From positions 124,001-188,000 of the forward strand of contig NW_026570243.1 of the NCBI RefSeq assembly GCF_019649055.1: a stretch of DNA of 64,000 bases, given 5' to 3'. The DNA is from Paramacrobiotus metropolitanus. Lineage: Eukaryota; Tardigrada; Eutardigrada; Parachela; Macrobiotidae. Made by a program: the position numbers and the translations under genes. Below, in pieces: positions 36,970 to 46,482 of this stretch (the stretch's first letter is position 1; every line of letters starts with the position of its first letter). Below the pieces are notes generated by a model. It searched no databases, had not been told where the DNA came from, and saw nothing but the letters and a program-made list of their open reading frames with translations.

Positions 36970-38105
36970 AATATCTCTGCTGGCCTAACCATTGCTCCTG
37001 CTCATCTGCACGGTGGGCAACACACAGAGGCTCATTGTACTGCCGCGGGAGGGAGTTCACAGTGTCAAATGGATCTTCCTCATGACACTGGCCTGCTGCG
37101 ATCTGATGATATTGTACGGCTATTAAATGTGCCGTTTTCTTATCGCATTATTTGTCAAGTACATGACGTACAGTAACTGTTTGTGGACCTGTAATCAATT
37201 TCGATAGTAACAAGCAATAAAAATTAATGTGTCGTATTCTTGTGGGTTGTGGGGCTCTCCCGAAATAAATTTGTCCGCGTATATGGTACATTTAAGGACG
37301 ATGATTTGTATGACCATTTCATCATTGATACAGGTGGGCGCAGTTCTTTCCTTCAAGAAGGGCATTTGCGGTGCCTGCGCATTCCTGGAGGAAAGTTTTA
37401 ACGATCTCCGATTGGTAAGTATTGCTGCGATAATCCAGTTAATCTATGGCTGGGTCGCCCAAATCGGTAAAATCAGTACGGAAGTTGACTGTGGTTGAGA
37501 TGGACGAGATCAACAGTGTGTTAGCTTGCTTCGGGAAGATTTCCGTATTGCATAGTATGCATCCACTCACGGTTGACTGTCAAACAAAGGTTCTTAACAG
37601 CCGGTTGTCGCTTAGACTTGGCCGTTAAAACTCGAACTCTCGCTCGTCGTTTAAATTTTACTTAATACAGCCCCGAACGACTCTTCTAAAATACGACAGG
37701 AAAAATTCAGAAGTTTTCGGATACCATACTGGAAATACCTAAAATACTATATTTAGTGACAACTGATTTGAGGTACAGTTATTTTCATTTATTCGAAAAC
37801 TTAGCACAGGTTCGCAAAGTGAAGTGGTTTCTAATATTCTGGTATGCAAACGGATTTTAAAATTCTGATCTTCTGTACAGAAACCGTAAATTTGCAATAC
37901 TGGCAACGCTGATTACGGGCACGCAGTTCACAAGGAAGCAACTACGAATATCAATTTGGGACTTTTGGCATTTTTGTGCAGGAATCTGGTGGCATTCAGC
38001 ATTGAGTTCGTTGCCGCCGTTGCATTCCCGGTATGGTACCATGGTATTCGGACCAGCGTGTCCAGAACCATCCGCGCCGTGGTGTCTAACGTCTATTGCT
38101 CATAG
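36970..38105 (+). pseudogene. GPCR-like exon fragments
   Basis: Three pieces look like exons of one receptor. Around 36990-37110 a frame reads PLLLLLICTVGN then WIFLMTLACCDLMILYGY (TM1-TM2 type). The segment 37333-37420, between an acceptor (TTGATACAG) and a donor (GTAAGT), reads GAVLSFKKGICGACAFLEES. The segment 37982-38105, after TTGTGCAG, reads NLVAFSIEFVAAVAFPVWYH and ends TIRAVVSNVYCS with a stop. I could not join them in phase, and TM4-TM6 are not found, so it may be a decayed or much shortened receptor gene. Confidence 0.35.
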
Positions 38106-40982
38106 CATTACTTTTCTTTCTTACGCTTTAAATGGGCCCTTCATACACTATTCCTTCTCTATTGGCTTTTGAAGCCAAGCAATGTTAATTGACATCAAGA
38201 TTTTTGGAAATTACAATCAATTCGGGTACGTTTCCCCAAAATTTACCATAAATAACCCGTCAACGCGCGCAGTTAACCATAGCGAACTTTTAAACGCTCT
38301 TTGTGACTGTCCGACACCTTGTGCATTCGGGTTTCCCAAGAAGTGAGCCTGTTTCGAATTACACCGAGATCAAAAGCAAAACACCCCATAATAAAAAACC
38401 GCTCAACCCAACTACTAGAGCCCTTAACGAGCAGCAAAAGTGTTTTTCTACTTGCTCAATTGAGCTTCTCAAACTTTTTTGCTCGCTCAACTCGCTCGTA
38501 TTTGTTATGGTCTAAGTTCGACTCGCTCGTAAGATCGGCAATAACAGTTTTTCATACACCAAAATTAAAATTTTTGCGCGTTTGGCATTTACTAAAAATG
38601 CCTTTTTCGCTAAGGTCCGGTCGATGATCGTTCTACTTCACCTCTATACTGGCATCCTTGATCCTACTTTGACAATTTCGCTTGTTTGCCAACAGAACTT
38701 CCTAGATTCGAAATCAGATTCCATTTTACTAGCTTTAATTGTAAAAACTTACAATATAAACAAATATAAACATCCCCACCCCTGGTTTAGGAAGCATTAG
38801 TGATACCGTAAAGCGAATCGTACAGTTGAATCTCTAAGTTAGCTACCGGTTTGTCGCTAGTATCATGTTGACAAAAAAAAATTATGAAAACTTTGTCGCG
38901 CGAAGCTGACAGTGGATTATGGCTTTTAAAGCTCTGTTTGGGCAGTTTCTTGTGGTAGTTTCTTCCGTTCTCACAACATGATGCGGGCAATTCTGGATCA
39001 CTTGCTTGTACAAAATGTTACAGGTGATGTTTTGTCACGGTCAGAATTATGGATGTACCGTATTACGTGCTATTCGGACTTCGCACACAAACTGTTCGGC
39101 GTGTCTTACGAATTATCTATGCACTGCAATAATATTCGATAACATTGTAATTGTTTATCGGTACTGTAATAATTATTTATTTTGGAGTTCATTGTACTAA
39201 TGTGCTTCTTAATTATTCAATACTCCATAAAGCAGTACGAGTATAGAGTATTGACTGTTAATTATTCAGTACTTGTACTGCTTTATCGATGGTTTAGGAT
39301 TAGCTTTATCGAGTGATTGTTATGGTATACTTGGCTTCATTGTACGTGATTGAACGATTTGTTTGACATATTCCGGTATGATAGCACAAGCGAACGTGCA
39401 TTATACTAAATTTACTACGTATATATGTTGCTGTGTCGCGCATCCGTTCAAATATTAGTTTTTAGTACAGTGGTATTTTTTATTAGCCGACATTAACAGC
39501 CACCACGATGGCAAAGAAACGTTTTCCGGACTATACATGAAATGAAAATTAAGAAATTCTGAATGAAAATTAATCTAAGACGAATCTTGTTTGCAATTCA
39601 ATCAATAAAAATAACGAGAGTGTATTTTAGGTATGCCACGAATCACCAAATTATCGAATCGGACAATTTTATGGCTGTATTAAAAATAAATTCGATAAAG
39701 CCGTATGAACGCTGAATAACTAACTGAAGCAAAAAAGAGTTTCCGGCACTGTTGTCGGGACCGATTCAGAAACTTTTCTACAGTCGAAATTACCAACCAA
39801 AAAGTGTTTTCATCTTTGTTTTGGTGTCCATGGTAGTAGTTGGTGTTTGCGTAGTGGTAGGCTTCTTGAACGTAAGAACGTCATTTCCATTATACGGGTG
39901 GCTCAACCCGTCTGACGCACTTCTGTTATCGCCTCTAACCAAGAAACTGCCGCGTCCGGCGTCGAATTGTCTCGGATTTCTTGCATTTTCAGGATCTTGG
40001 AAAAAGCCAAAAATAAGGGTACAGTACCTCCATTCAAACTAGCCACTAATCATTCATTTAGTTACCTAATGCTAAAAAACCATGGTTTTATCATCTACAA
40101 ATCAAATGTAACTACGTATGTAAGTCCTTGTAGGATTAACTTGGCAAAAACCCATTTGCATGAGTTTTGGTGCTGCCGATCTTTAACACGCTTTGCATCA
40201 ATCTTGGAATTTAACAAACGTTGTACAGATGCGTAGCATACACACGCAGCACTGTACATACAGGTACATGTTGCATTTCTGGATTTACTTTTTTTTAAAA
40301 ATAAGAATGCAGGACAAGAATTTCTGAAAAAAAAGAGAAAAGAATATGCGCAAATGAGAATTACCTGAAAATGCCTTGTGTCCTTGAATCAGGACGATGA
40401 GCACAAGATACGCATTTTTGGAGGCTGACAATGTGATAAGGTCAATGGCTGACACTAATAATCGCTGCGAATATGACTGTCGGTCGGGTAAATAGGATGT
40501 CAGCAGCTACAGTAATCAAACGTAAGGTCCCTCTAAGGTACTCGATACTTAGTGTTGCGTCGCCCTGACTTGAAATTTTCCTTTTAAACCTTTCCAATGC
40601 TACTGAAAGCTGTCATTTTTCTAATTTCTCGGTATGAATTGTGGGCTGGTGCGACAATTTTACTGACATCAGCAATGTCTTGGACTTTGACTTGACAGTT
40701 TCATGGTATTTCATCTTGCAAAAGTTTTGTTTTTGTGGTACATACATCGCACAGCTGCAACGGTGCGAAATTACCTCGATTTTTCAAGTGGAAAGTGGCG
40801 CTACGATGCCCTATCCAGGTATAGAAGCTACTGGAAGAATTTACAGATCTCGATCCAGGACTGACTTACTGACAAATGTCTGAAGTGAACACTATTTTTG
40901 CGCCGAGTAAGCATACGCAGTGGAGAAAATTTTGAGTGCTTTTCTGATAAACGCAGTATGTACCGGTATGTGTGTATACGTT
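38106..40982. other. Intergenic, one possible exon
   Basis: At about 39774-39871 an acceptor (TTTTCTACAG) is followed by a frame with a strong hydrophobic helix (FIFVLVSMVVVGVCVVVGFL) and a GTAAGA donor, as in a signal-anchor exon of a type II membrane protein, but no neighbour exons are seen. AT-rich inverted TAAAGCAGTAC / GTACTGCTTTA copies lie at 39229-39286. Confidence 0.25.
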
Positions 40983-41095
40983 TGTAGCCGGCAAGAATGT
41001 TAACATGTTCACGGTTCACGCTGTGAGCATATTTGCCGGGCGAAAATGCTTGTGAGCATTTTTGACGGGCAAAAATGCTCACGAATGAAACCATG
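40983..41095. repeat. Palindromic repeat with tip TGTAGCCGGC, left copy
   Basis: Begins TGTAGCCGGCAAGAATGTTA and includes hairpin units TGTGAGCATTTTTGACGGGC / AAAATGCTCAC. Its inverse, about 95% alike over roughly 105 bp, is at 62673-62778. The first ten bases match the tip of the foldback element at 13800-16527. Confidence 0.75.
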
Positions 41096-41413
41096 CATGT
41101 CATGCGCTGATTTACTCTGCATCCTATATGGAATTATATATTCCTACATTCTCAGTACGCGAAGGAAGGCTTTAATGGATTGGGACTTAAAACGTCGGTC
41201 GCATAAAAATTAGTCTTTCCTAAAAAAACGGCCAATTTTATCATTAAGTTTTAAAGCAATTTCTGTATATGGTCAAGCGAAATGCTACGCGCCAAAGTTT
41301 CATGGTTGCAGCACGACCACACAGCTATCCGGCTGTTCCTCTTACGCATTACGGCATGATGATATTATTCTGATAATACAATGTATCTTATTTATTATTC
41401 ACTACGGATAGGT

Positions 41414-41650
41414 GATTTTGCGAGCAGAACAGGATAGACGTTAATTTACTGAATGGTACCGGGCAGAGATGCTCACGCATGCTACTTTGTGCAGTAATCG
41501 GATACCGCTGATGCGAGCCGCACTTGTAAGCAGAAGATCAGGGGCACTGCCACTCTGCCGTCTCGGCGGGGCAGCCAGTGGTCCTGAACATCGGAGCCGG
41601 GCGGAGATGTTCACGTTTCATCACCGGAAGCGATGTGCATTTTGCGAACT
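41414..41650. repeat. Repeat module with CCCGGC / TGTTCACG motifs, left of the Polinton
   Basis: This stretch (CAGTAATCGGATACCGCTGA, ATCAGGGGCACTGCC, GCCGGGCGGAGATGTTCACG) is the inverse of 58510-58795 and is also related to 61680-61880. It lies just outside the left Polinton boundary, so the Polinton was inserted into a pre-existing inverted-repeat region. Confidence 0.6.
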
Positions 41651-41751
41651 CGTTACCCGTTACGTCATGGTTCTTACGCGGGTGCAGCTTGCGCGTTGTT
41701 TAAGGGAAGTAAGTAGTATGTCAATAGGTCCGGCAGCATCTCTGATTGGTC

Positions 41752-41903
41752 AGACACGCCCCCTTCTCTGATTGGTCAGACACGCCCCCTTCTCTGATTG
41801 GTCTGAGCCGAACCTAACGGTCTGAACCGGGCCGAGGCCGAACCGAGACCGGCCGAACCGAACCGGGCCGAGACCGAACAGACACCGACCGAACCGTACT
41901 TTA
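41752..41903. repeat. Left subterminal tandem repeats of the Polinton
   Basis: Two further copies of the CTCTGATTGGTCAGACACGC unit follow the TIR, then a run of variable GAACCGGGCCGAGACC / CCGAACC units. The right end has a different array, so the long TIRs typical of some Polintons are here reduced to 40 bp plus unrelated tandem arrays. Confidence 0.7.
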
Positions 41904-41981
41904 CCCCCTTTCTTTTGTTTATTTTTCCCCACCCTCTTTTATTTTGTTTTCACCGAATAACAACGAACAAAGTAAAACAAA

Positions 41982-43160
41982 TCAGACCGCATGAACATAC
42001 ACAGGAGTAGCAGTACAATCTTTGACAAAAATACAATTTCGGTTAAATTTCTGATGGTCATTGTATGGATCTCCCGGTGTCCAGTTGCTCATTGTAAACC
42101 GACAGAAATGACATTTAACTGTATCATCAGATCCGGTGTAGTACAGTCCGATCCTCGCCATGGCGCCGGCAGAAGGCAGGAGGTGTGGCCAATTTTCAAA
42201 AGTACTGAGTGGTCCGTTGGGGTCGTGCAGTGTGGAAACGTACTTGTACAGTTCTTCGGCTAAGGTATACACCTGCTCCTGGCCGTCCCAGATGCCCACC
42301 ATTTCGTCAGGTATACCTGAGAATCCGGACCAGGCTCCTGCAATGGCACAAGCCATGGTCCCAATGGCATCGGTGCATCCTCCGGTTAACATTGCCGCAT
42401 GAAGGGTGGTTTCAAAAGGGGAATCGCTGCGGCGACCAATAGCAGCACAGTAAATGGCAACGGGAACTGCGTCCAAAGGGCTGGTGCCAACGCCAATGGC
42501 TTTGAACAGTTTTTCCTTTGGTTCAGCGCGTTCCGCGTAGTCCAGCACCATCATCATACGTGTATAAAATTTCTGGCGTACAGAATCGGGGAGAGACTTG
42601 CTAGTGTATTCAACAAGAGCGGCGAGAAACTCAAGTTCCTTCATCTTTTTATTCTTTAGAACCAGACTGATGGCGTAGGCCTGCAACTGTGCCCCAGCGG
42701 CGGCATCATTGGAAGAGTGTGTGAGTCGGGCTACACGGTCTACAGAGAAACTCATCTGCTCCGTACGATTGTAGAAGTACAAGGGAAACGCTGTTATCCA
42801 AGTGGCAGCGTTACACTCTGTGCCCCGGTTGCGGACTGTCGTAGCAGCAGCGGTCCAGTCTTTTGGGGGAGAATGTTTCCAACTTGTAATAATGGTGGTC
42901 AGTTCACCAAAGGCTTGGCGTTTAGTGTAGTTGTAGTAAAAGGTTTGGCTACACTCTCGTGCGGCATTCTCCAAAGAAAAGAAGCCGGTATCCAGTAGAG
43001 ACTTGGCGTAAGCGTGCGTTATTAAGAATTTCTCCCAGTAAGTCGAGACCTTGCTCCGCACTCCCGCCAAGTTCATGTGGCAGGAGGTAGGGCGTCTCAG
43101 GGGTGTTCCGATGCATTCTCCGATCAGAGCGCCTAATAAACAACCTTTGTACTGATCCAT
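41982..43160 (-). CDS. ADP-ribosylglycohydrolase fused to a BIR domain
   Basis: 392 residues, uninterrupted. Residues 1-312 follow the ADP-ribosylhydrolase (ARH/DraG) fold: GCLLGALIGECIG near the start, RVARLTHSSNDAAAGAQLQA at about 143, VPVAIYCAAIG at 233 and TGGCTDAIGTMACAIAGAWS at about 259. Such enzymes remove ADP-ribose from proteins and use paired acidic residues to hold magnesium. The usual GGDTD is GGCTD here (Cys262, Asp264) and the N-terminal GD is GE, so activity is uncertain and binding without hydrolysis is possible. Residues 316-380 form a BIR zinc domain: TFENWP, IGLYYTGSDDTVKCHFC and H369-x6-C376. BIR domains bind caspases or their antagonists. I know of no standard protein with this pairing. 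A polyadenylation signal in this direction is at 41923-41918. It faces away from the PC4-like gene across a shared promoter region. Confidence 0.8.
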   Translation of the reverse strand: MDQYKGCLLGALIGECIGTPLRRPTSCHMNLAGVRSKVSTYWEKFLITHAYAKSLLDTGFFSLENAARECSQTFYYNYTKRQAFGELTTIITSWKHSPPKDWTAAATTVRNRGTECNAATWITAFPLYFYNRTEQMSFSVDRVARLTHSSNDAAAGAQLQAYAISLVLKNKKMKELEFLAALVEYTSKSLPDSVRQKFYTRMMMVLDYAERAEPKEKLFKAIGVGTSPLDAVPVAIYCAAIGRRSDSPFETTLHAAMLTGGCTDAIGTMACAIAGAWSGFSGIPDEMVGIWDGQEQVYTLAEELYKYVSTLHDPNGPLSTFENWPHLLPSAGAMARIGLYYTGSDDTVKCHFCRFTMSNWTPGDPYNDHQKFNRNCIFVKDCTATPVYVHAV

Positions 43161-43224
43161 GGCGTTCAGAATTGCGAATGAATTCCCATTCCAGACAGCT
43201 AAGATAGACCACGTCGTTTTCAGA

Positions 43225-43490
43225 AATCAAACTGGCGCTGACCTAGATTCTTTGTTCCTTGCCTAATCCAAACTGTCGCTGACCCGCATTATGTCTTATT
43301 CTCTCTGATTTGACAATGAGCAATCCAAACTGGCGCTGACCTAGATTCTTTGTTCCTTAGCTAATCCAAACTGGCGCTGACCCACATTCTGTCTCGTTCT
43401 CTCTCATTTGACAATGACTAATCCAAACTGGCGATGACCCACATTCTGTCTTATTCTCTCTGATTTGACAATGGTTGATCCACACTGGCG
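43225..43490. promoter_or_regulatory. Divergent promoter region with tandem ACTGGCG repeats
   Basis: Five or six copies of a unit with AATCCAAACTGGCGCTGACC (some with GGCGATGACC) and TCTCTCTGATTTGACAATG are spaced about 43-55 bp apart between the ARH-BIR gene and the PC4-like gene. The core ACTGGCG is the half-site of the palindromes upstream of the IAP and DNA polymerase genes. Role as factor-binding sites is inference from position and repetition. Confidence 0.6.
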
Positions 43491-43556
43491 ATGACCACGT
43501 TTTCTTCAGTTACTACGAATTCTCCACAGTCAGTGTTTCGGCACTGCGCTTTCAGA

Positions 43557-44234
43557 ATGGATTTTGACCTTTCGGAATTAACTTTTACTCCAGCGCAACG
43601 GGAATACTCTTCTGGATCTTTTCATATAAAGTTTCTAGATTCTGGAGAAATTCAAATCATCGGCTTTCGTTGTTACAAGAAGTCTTTGTCACTTTCGATC
43701 GCGGAATTTTTGCATATCCTCAGTTTTGTACGTGATGATTCGTACAACATACCTTTTTCGGTTGACGGCGATCGTTGTCACAACAAATCCTCGTTCACGA
43801 AGGATTTCGGCAATGGCTTATTGGCGAAACGCATAACTGTTAACGGGGTCACTGTCATTCAAATCGATCGTTTCACAAGTACCGACGCGAATTCTGATAG
43901 TCGCGCGAGAATTCCTAAAAAAGGAATCACTTTATTGAGGGATCTAAAGTAAGATGATTTACGGCGTTCACTGGCATCCATTCAGAACTTTAATTTTCAT
44001 CCGTTACCCTTGGAATTCCATCACGAATGCGCCTCGGCCATTGTTTCGGTTGCCAACGACCAAACGAATGGTGACGTGTGGAAAATTGCACAGGACGAGG
44101 CTTTGTTTTACCGCTTAGAAACAAAGTACATCGATATACTGTCCAAATACAGCGTCAATGACATCACTGGCGCTCCATCGCCAGTCGAGTTCTTTCGCCA
44201 GTGGAATTTCAGCATCGTAAGTCTTCAAGCGTAA
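43557..44234 (+). pseudogene. PC4-like transcription cofactor, interrupted by an in-frame TAA
   Basis: PC4/Sub1 proteins bind single-stranded DNA and help RNA polymerase II start. Here a frame starting at 43557 (or 43491) carries one beta-strand repeat (SFHIKFLDSGEIQIIGFRCY) and then a PC4-type core: KRITVNGVTVIQIDRF, a variable loop, and RIPKKGITLL, matching the PGKKGISL signature of PC4. A TAA at 43950-43952 follows at once, but the same frame goes on with LRRSLASIQNFNF and runs to 44234, so the natural protein was about 225 residues. Possible splicing over the stop (37 nt, GTAAGA to TTCAG) would shift the frame and is not favoured. The assignment rests on one strong motif and fold-like spacing. 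Confidence 0.5.
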
Positions 44235-44289
44235 CTACATTTCAAAGAACATTTAGTTTGATGTCGACCGCTCTTCTGTTCACATCAAA

Positions 44290-44736
44290 ATGGCTTCAGT
44301 ACGGGCTTTGGAAGTTTTGGGGGTGCATGAAGATTTTACTATCTACAAAATCAACGCTGTAGTTAGTATGTTTTGGAACCCGAAGGATGTTTGCTTCTTT
44401 CTAGTGTTCGATGCCAAACCGGACGGTTCTGGGTTGAAGAAGGCCATGGACAAAGGAGTTCGCCTGGCTTATGCCGATATCAACAGCATGTTAGGGATGA
44501 TTAGAAACGGGACACTGCAGGATTGTATGGACCGCGCCATCGTTGACAAGAGCGCTGAAAAGTTTTCTCTGCCGGGTCAGGGCTGTGTGGATGTTACTGT
44601 CAGCATCCACCCGAAATACGGACGCATGATTCGTTTCTCTCAACCTCGGCGCACCATTCAACTACCATATCAGGGATTCATCAATCTCATGGAGGAAATC
44701 TACATCCAGCACTGGGGACGGGATATTGTTGTCTGA
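44290..44736 (+). CDS. Unrecognised Polinton ORF, possibly a second PC4-like protein
   Basis: 148 residues, uninterrupted, in a good start context (AAAATGGCT). The N-terminal half (YKINAVVSMFWNPKDVCFFLVF) looks like beta strands followed by a helix. The C-terminal VDVTVSIHPKYGRMIRFSQP-RRTIQLPYQGFINLMEEI resembles the strand-strand-helix end of PC4, without the KKGI signature. It stands between the PC4-like and TBP-like genes in the same direction. Function is not established; a role in DNA binding or transcription is a guess from context. Confidence 0.5.
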   Translation: MASVRALEVLGVHEDFTIYKINAVVSMFWNPKDVCFFLVFDAKPDGSGLKKAMDKGVRLAYADINSMLGMIRNGTLQDCMDRAIVDKSAEKFSLPGQGCVDVTVSIHPKYGRMIRFSQPRRTIQLPYQGFINLMEEIYIQHWGRDIVV

Positions 44737-44850
44737 CTGGATGCTTCAATTTTTATTAGCATATCTTACTTAGCATTTACTCTGTTCTGTTTGTTGTGAA
44801 AAGAAAAAAGGCTTAGAAGCCATTATTTGTGACAGTCTTAACTTGAAAGG

Positions 44851-44860
44851 TATATAAAGG
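44851..44860 (+). promoter_or_regulatory. TATA box of the TBP-like gene
   Basis: TATATAAAGG, a consensus TATA box, stands 35 bp ahead of the first ATG (44886) of the TBP-like gene, which leaves a very short leader; the ATG at 44898 in GCCATGG context may be the main start. A TBP-like product controlling its own TATA promoter is an inference. Confidence 0.6.
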
Positions 44861-44885
44861 TTCCAAGTTGACACTGTCGCAATTA

Positions 44886-45437
44886 ATGCTCGTAGCCATG
44901 GATATACGTAACGTCATTCTTTCCGTCCAATTCGACAAAGCGATTTGTTTGGAGAAAGTTTGGAAATCATTTCCACTTAATACAAAGTCCGTTAAAGGAT
45001 TTAATGCTGTCACTTTAAGTTTACAAAACAAAACGTTCTGTCAATTATCCCCTAATGGTAAGGCTATAATAAACGGTGCTAAAAGTATTACAGGGTCGTA
45101 TTTACTCCTAAAATGTTATCAAATGATGCTTTATACTCAAGGCATAGAGTTAAACATTAAGGACAGCAGTGTCGCAAATACCGTTTGCACGTACAAGCAT
45201 ACACACAACGTTAACTTGGTAAATCTTTACGAAAAAGCAAAAAACTTCTCCGTGCAACGTCTACTAGAACCAGAGCTGTTTCCAGCACTAAAATTAAGGC
45301 TTTCGTACGCTACCATTCATATTTTCCATACCGGTAGCTGTGTAGTCCTTGGTTGTACTTCTTCGGAGCAAATTCTAGAAGTTTTTGAATTTGTAATAAA
45401 CCTCCTAGATTCTTCAACTGAAAACTCCAGAATCTGA
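44886..45437 (+). CDS. TATA-binding-protein-like factor
   Basis: 183 residues, about the length of the TBP core, with two TBP-type half repeats. The first reads IRNVILSVQFDKAICLEKVW, FNAVTLSLQNKTFCQLSPNG and GAKSITGSYLLLKCYQMML. The second reads VNLYEKAKNFSVQR, EPELFPALKLRL, IHIFHTGSCVVLGCTSSEQI and FEFVINLL. EPELFP-x-L with VSGK-like hairpin and GA/GC-x-S after it are hallmarks of the TBP saddle. TBP places RNA polymerase II at TATA promoters. The stirrup phenylalanines seen in true TBP are not all visible, so DNA specificity may differ. It lies between PC4-like and ATPase genes and has its own TATA box. Confidence 0.65.
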   Translation: MLVAMDIRNVILSVQFDKAICLEKVWKSFPLNTKSVKGFNAVTLSLQNKTFCQLSPNGKAIINGAKSITGSYLLLKCYQMMLYTQGIELNIKDSSVANTVCTYKHTHNVNLVNLYEKAKNFSVQRLLEPELFPALKLRLSYATIHIFHTGSCVVLGCTSSEQILEVFEFVINLLDSSTENSRI

Positions 45438-45540
45438 AACAATAACGGAATTTTTCAAAGTCAAAATCAGGAGTTTCTTGAAAAAAATTTTTCATAGATA
45501 AAGCATACAAATAGCGGTTTGAAAACGGAGTTTTTTAAAA

Positions 45541-46165
45541 TGGAAAAGGTGACTTTTGATTTCAGATTTAAAACTCCTTGTTCGCTTTATATTTCTGGTC
45601 CAACTATGTCCGGAAAATCGACATTTACGATGCAGCTTTTCCCAATAATTTCACACCTGCGCCCATACGTATAGTATATGCGTACGGTACATGGCAAGAG
45701 GCATTCAGTAATTTTGATAAGTCCATCGAGCTGCTGCCAGGAATGGATAAAATCTTGGAAGATGAAAATTTTTTTGATAGAAATACGCCTACGCTACTTA
45801 TTCTTGATGACCTCATGGAAGAAATATCAAAAAACGCAAAGTGTTCGACAATATTTACCAGAGATGTGCATCATAAAAATGTTTCCGTTATCTTTATATC
45901 GCAAAATTTATACAAACAAGGCAAAAGCATGAGAGATATCTCTCTTAACTCACAATATTTAATTTTATTTAAATCTGTACGTGATGTACAACAGATTAAA
46001 CTACTTTCTCGCCAGCTAGGTATGCCGCATTTGTGTGATGCAAACAAAAAGGCTATAAAGGAACCTTTTGGTTATTTGGTAATAAATCTTCGTCCTGATA
46101 CACCTGACAAGCTAAGGCTACAGTCAAACATATTTGACTACCGAAAAATATACGTGGAAAAATGA
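45541..46165 (+). pseudogene. FtsK/HerA (A32-type) packaging ATPase with a frame change
   Basis: This ATPase pumps the element's DNA into capsids. From the ATG at 45541 the first frame reads through YISGPTMSGKST, the Walker A motif, and ends at a TAG about 45 codons in. From about 45640 the next frame (+1) has APIRIVYAYGTW, TLLILDDLMEE (Walker B), VIFISQNLYKQG (sensor) and LFKSVRDVQQI, ending at the TGA 46163-46165. Together they span about 208 residues, the normal family length, so one extra base near a CTTTTCCC stretch (45632-45642) breaks the gene. Programmed +1 shifting or an assembly error are alternatives. The stop overlaps the next ATG (ATGA). Confidence 0.8.
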
Positions 46166-46482
46166 ATCCAGAAGACGTTCTCAGTATACTACGCGCTTTG
46201 GAAATTATGAATCCACGACAGCGTAGATATTTTTTACAGGTTGCTTTTAAAAAACAAATTTTAGCAATTGAAGAAGCTTGTTTAAATTTGGTGAAGCAAC
46301 CAACGGCTTTGAGTAAAGTTGATTTAGCCAGAGCACGACGTTTTGCACCGATAATTAAGCGTTTAGCCGACAGAAAACTTTCACACGTTAAAAAGCGAAC
46401 AATTTTAGCGCAAAAAGGAGGATTCTTAGCTGCTCTACTTCCAATTCTGGGAACACTAGTTCCATCATTTATAACAAAATGA
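46162..46482 (+). CDS. Small basic Polinton protein, candidate virion component
   Basis: 106 residues, uninterrupted. A basic helical N-terminal part (MNPRQRRYFLQVAFKKQILA) precedes RARRFAPIIKRLADRKLSHV-type basic stretches, and the end is a glycine-hydrophobic tail GGFLAALLPILGTLVPSFIT. A short basic protein with such a tail is regularly found between the ATPase and integrase or capsid genes of Polintons and adintoviruses; it has been likened to adenovirus core or cement proteins, but I cannot confirm homology. Start and stop both overlap neighbours by 4 nt (ATGA). Confidence 0.65.
   Translation: MNPEDVLSILRALEIMNPRQRRYFLQVAFKKQILAIEEACLNLVKQPTALSKVDLARARRFAPIIKRLADRKLSHVKKRTILAQKGGFLAALLPILGTLVPSFITK

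Noticed and set aside
43949-43985. A 37-nt intron removing the TAA in the PC4-like gene
   Set aside because: GT and AG are present but removal would shift into a frame that is less protein-like and soon closes; the unspliced frame stays open to 44234.
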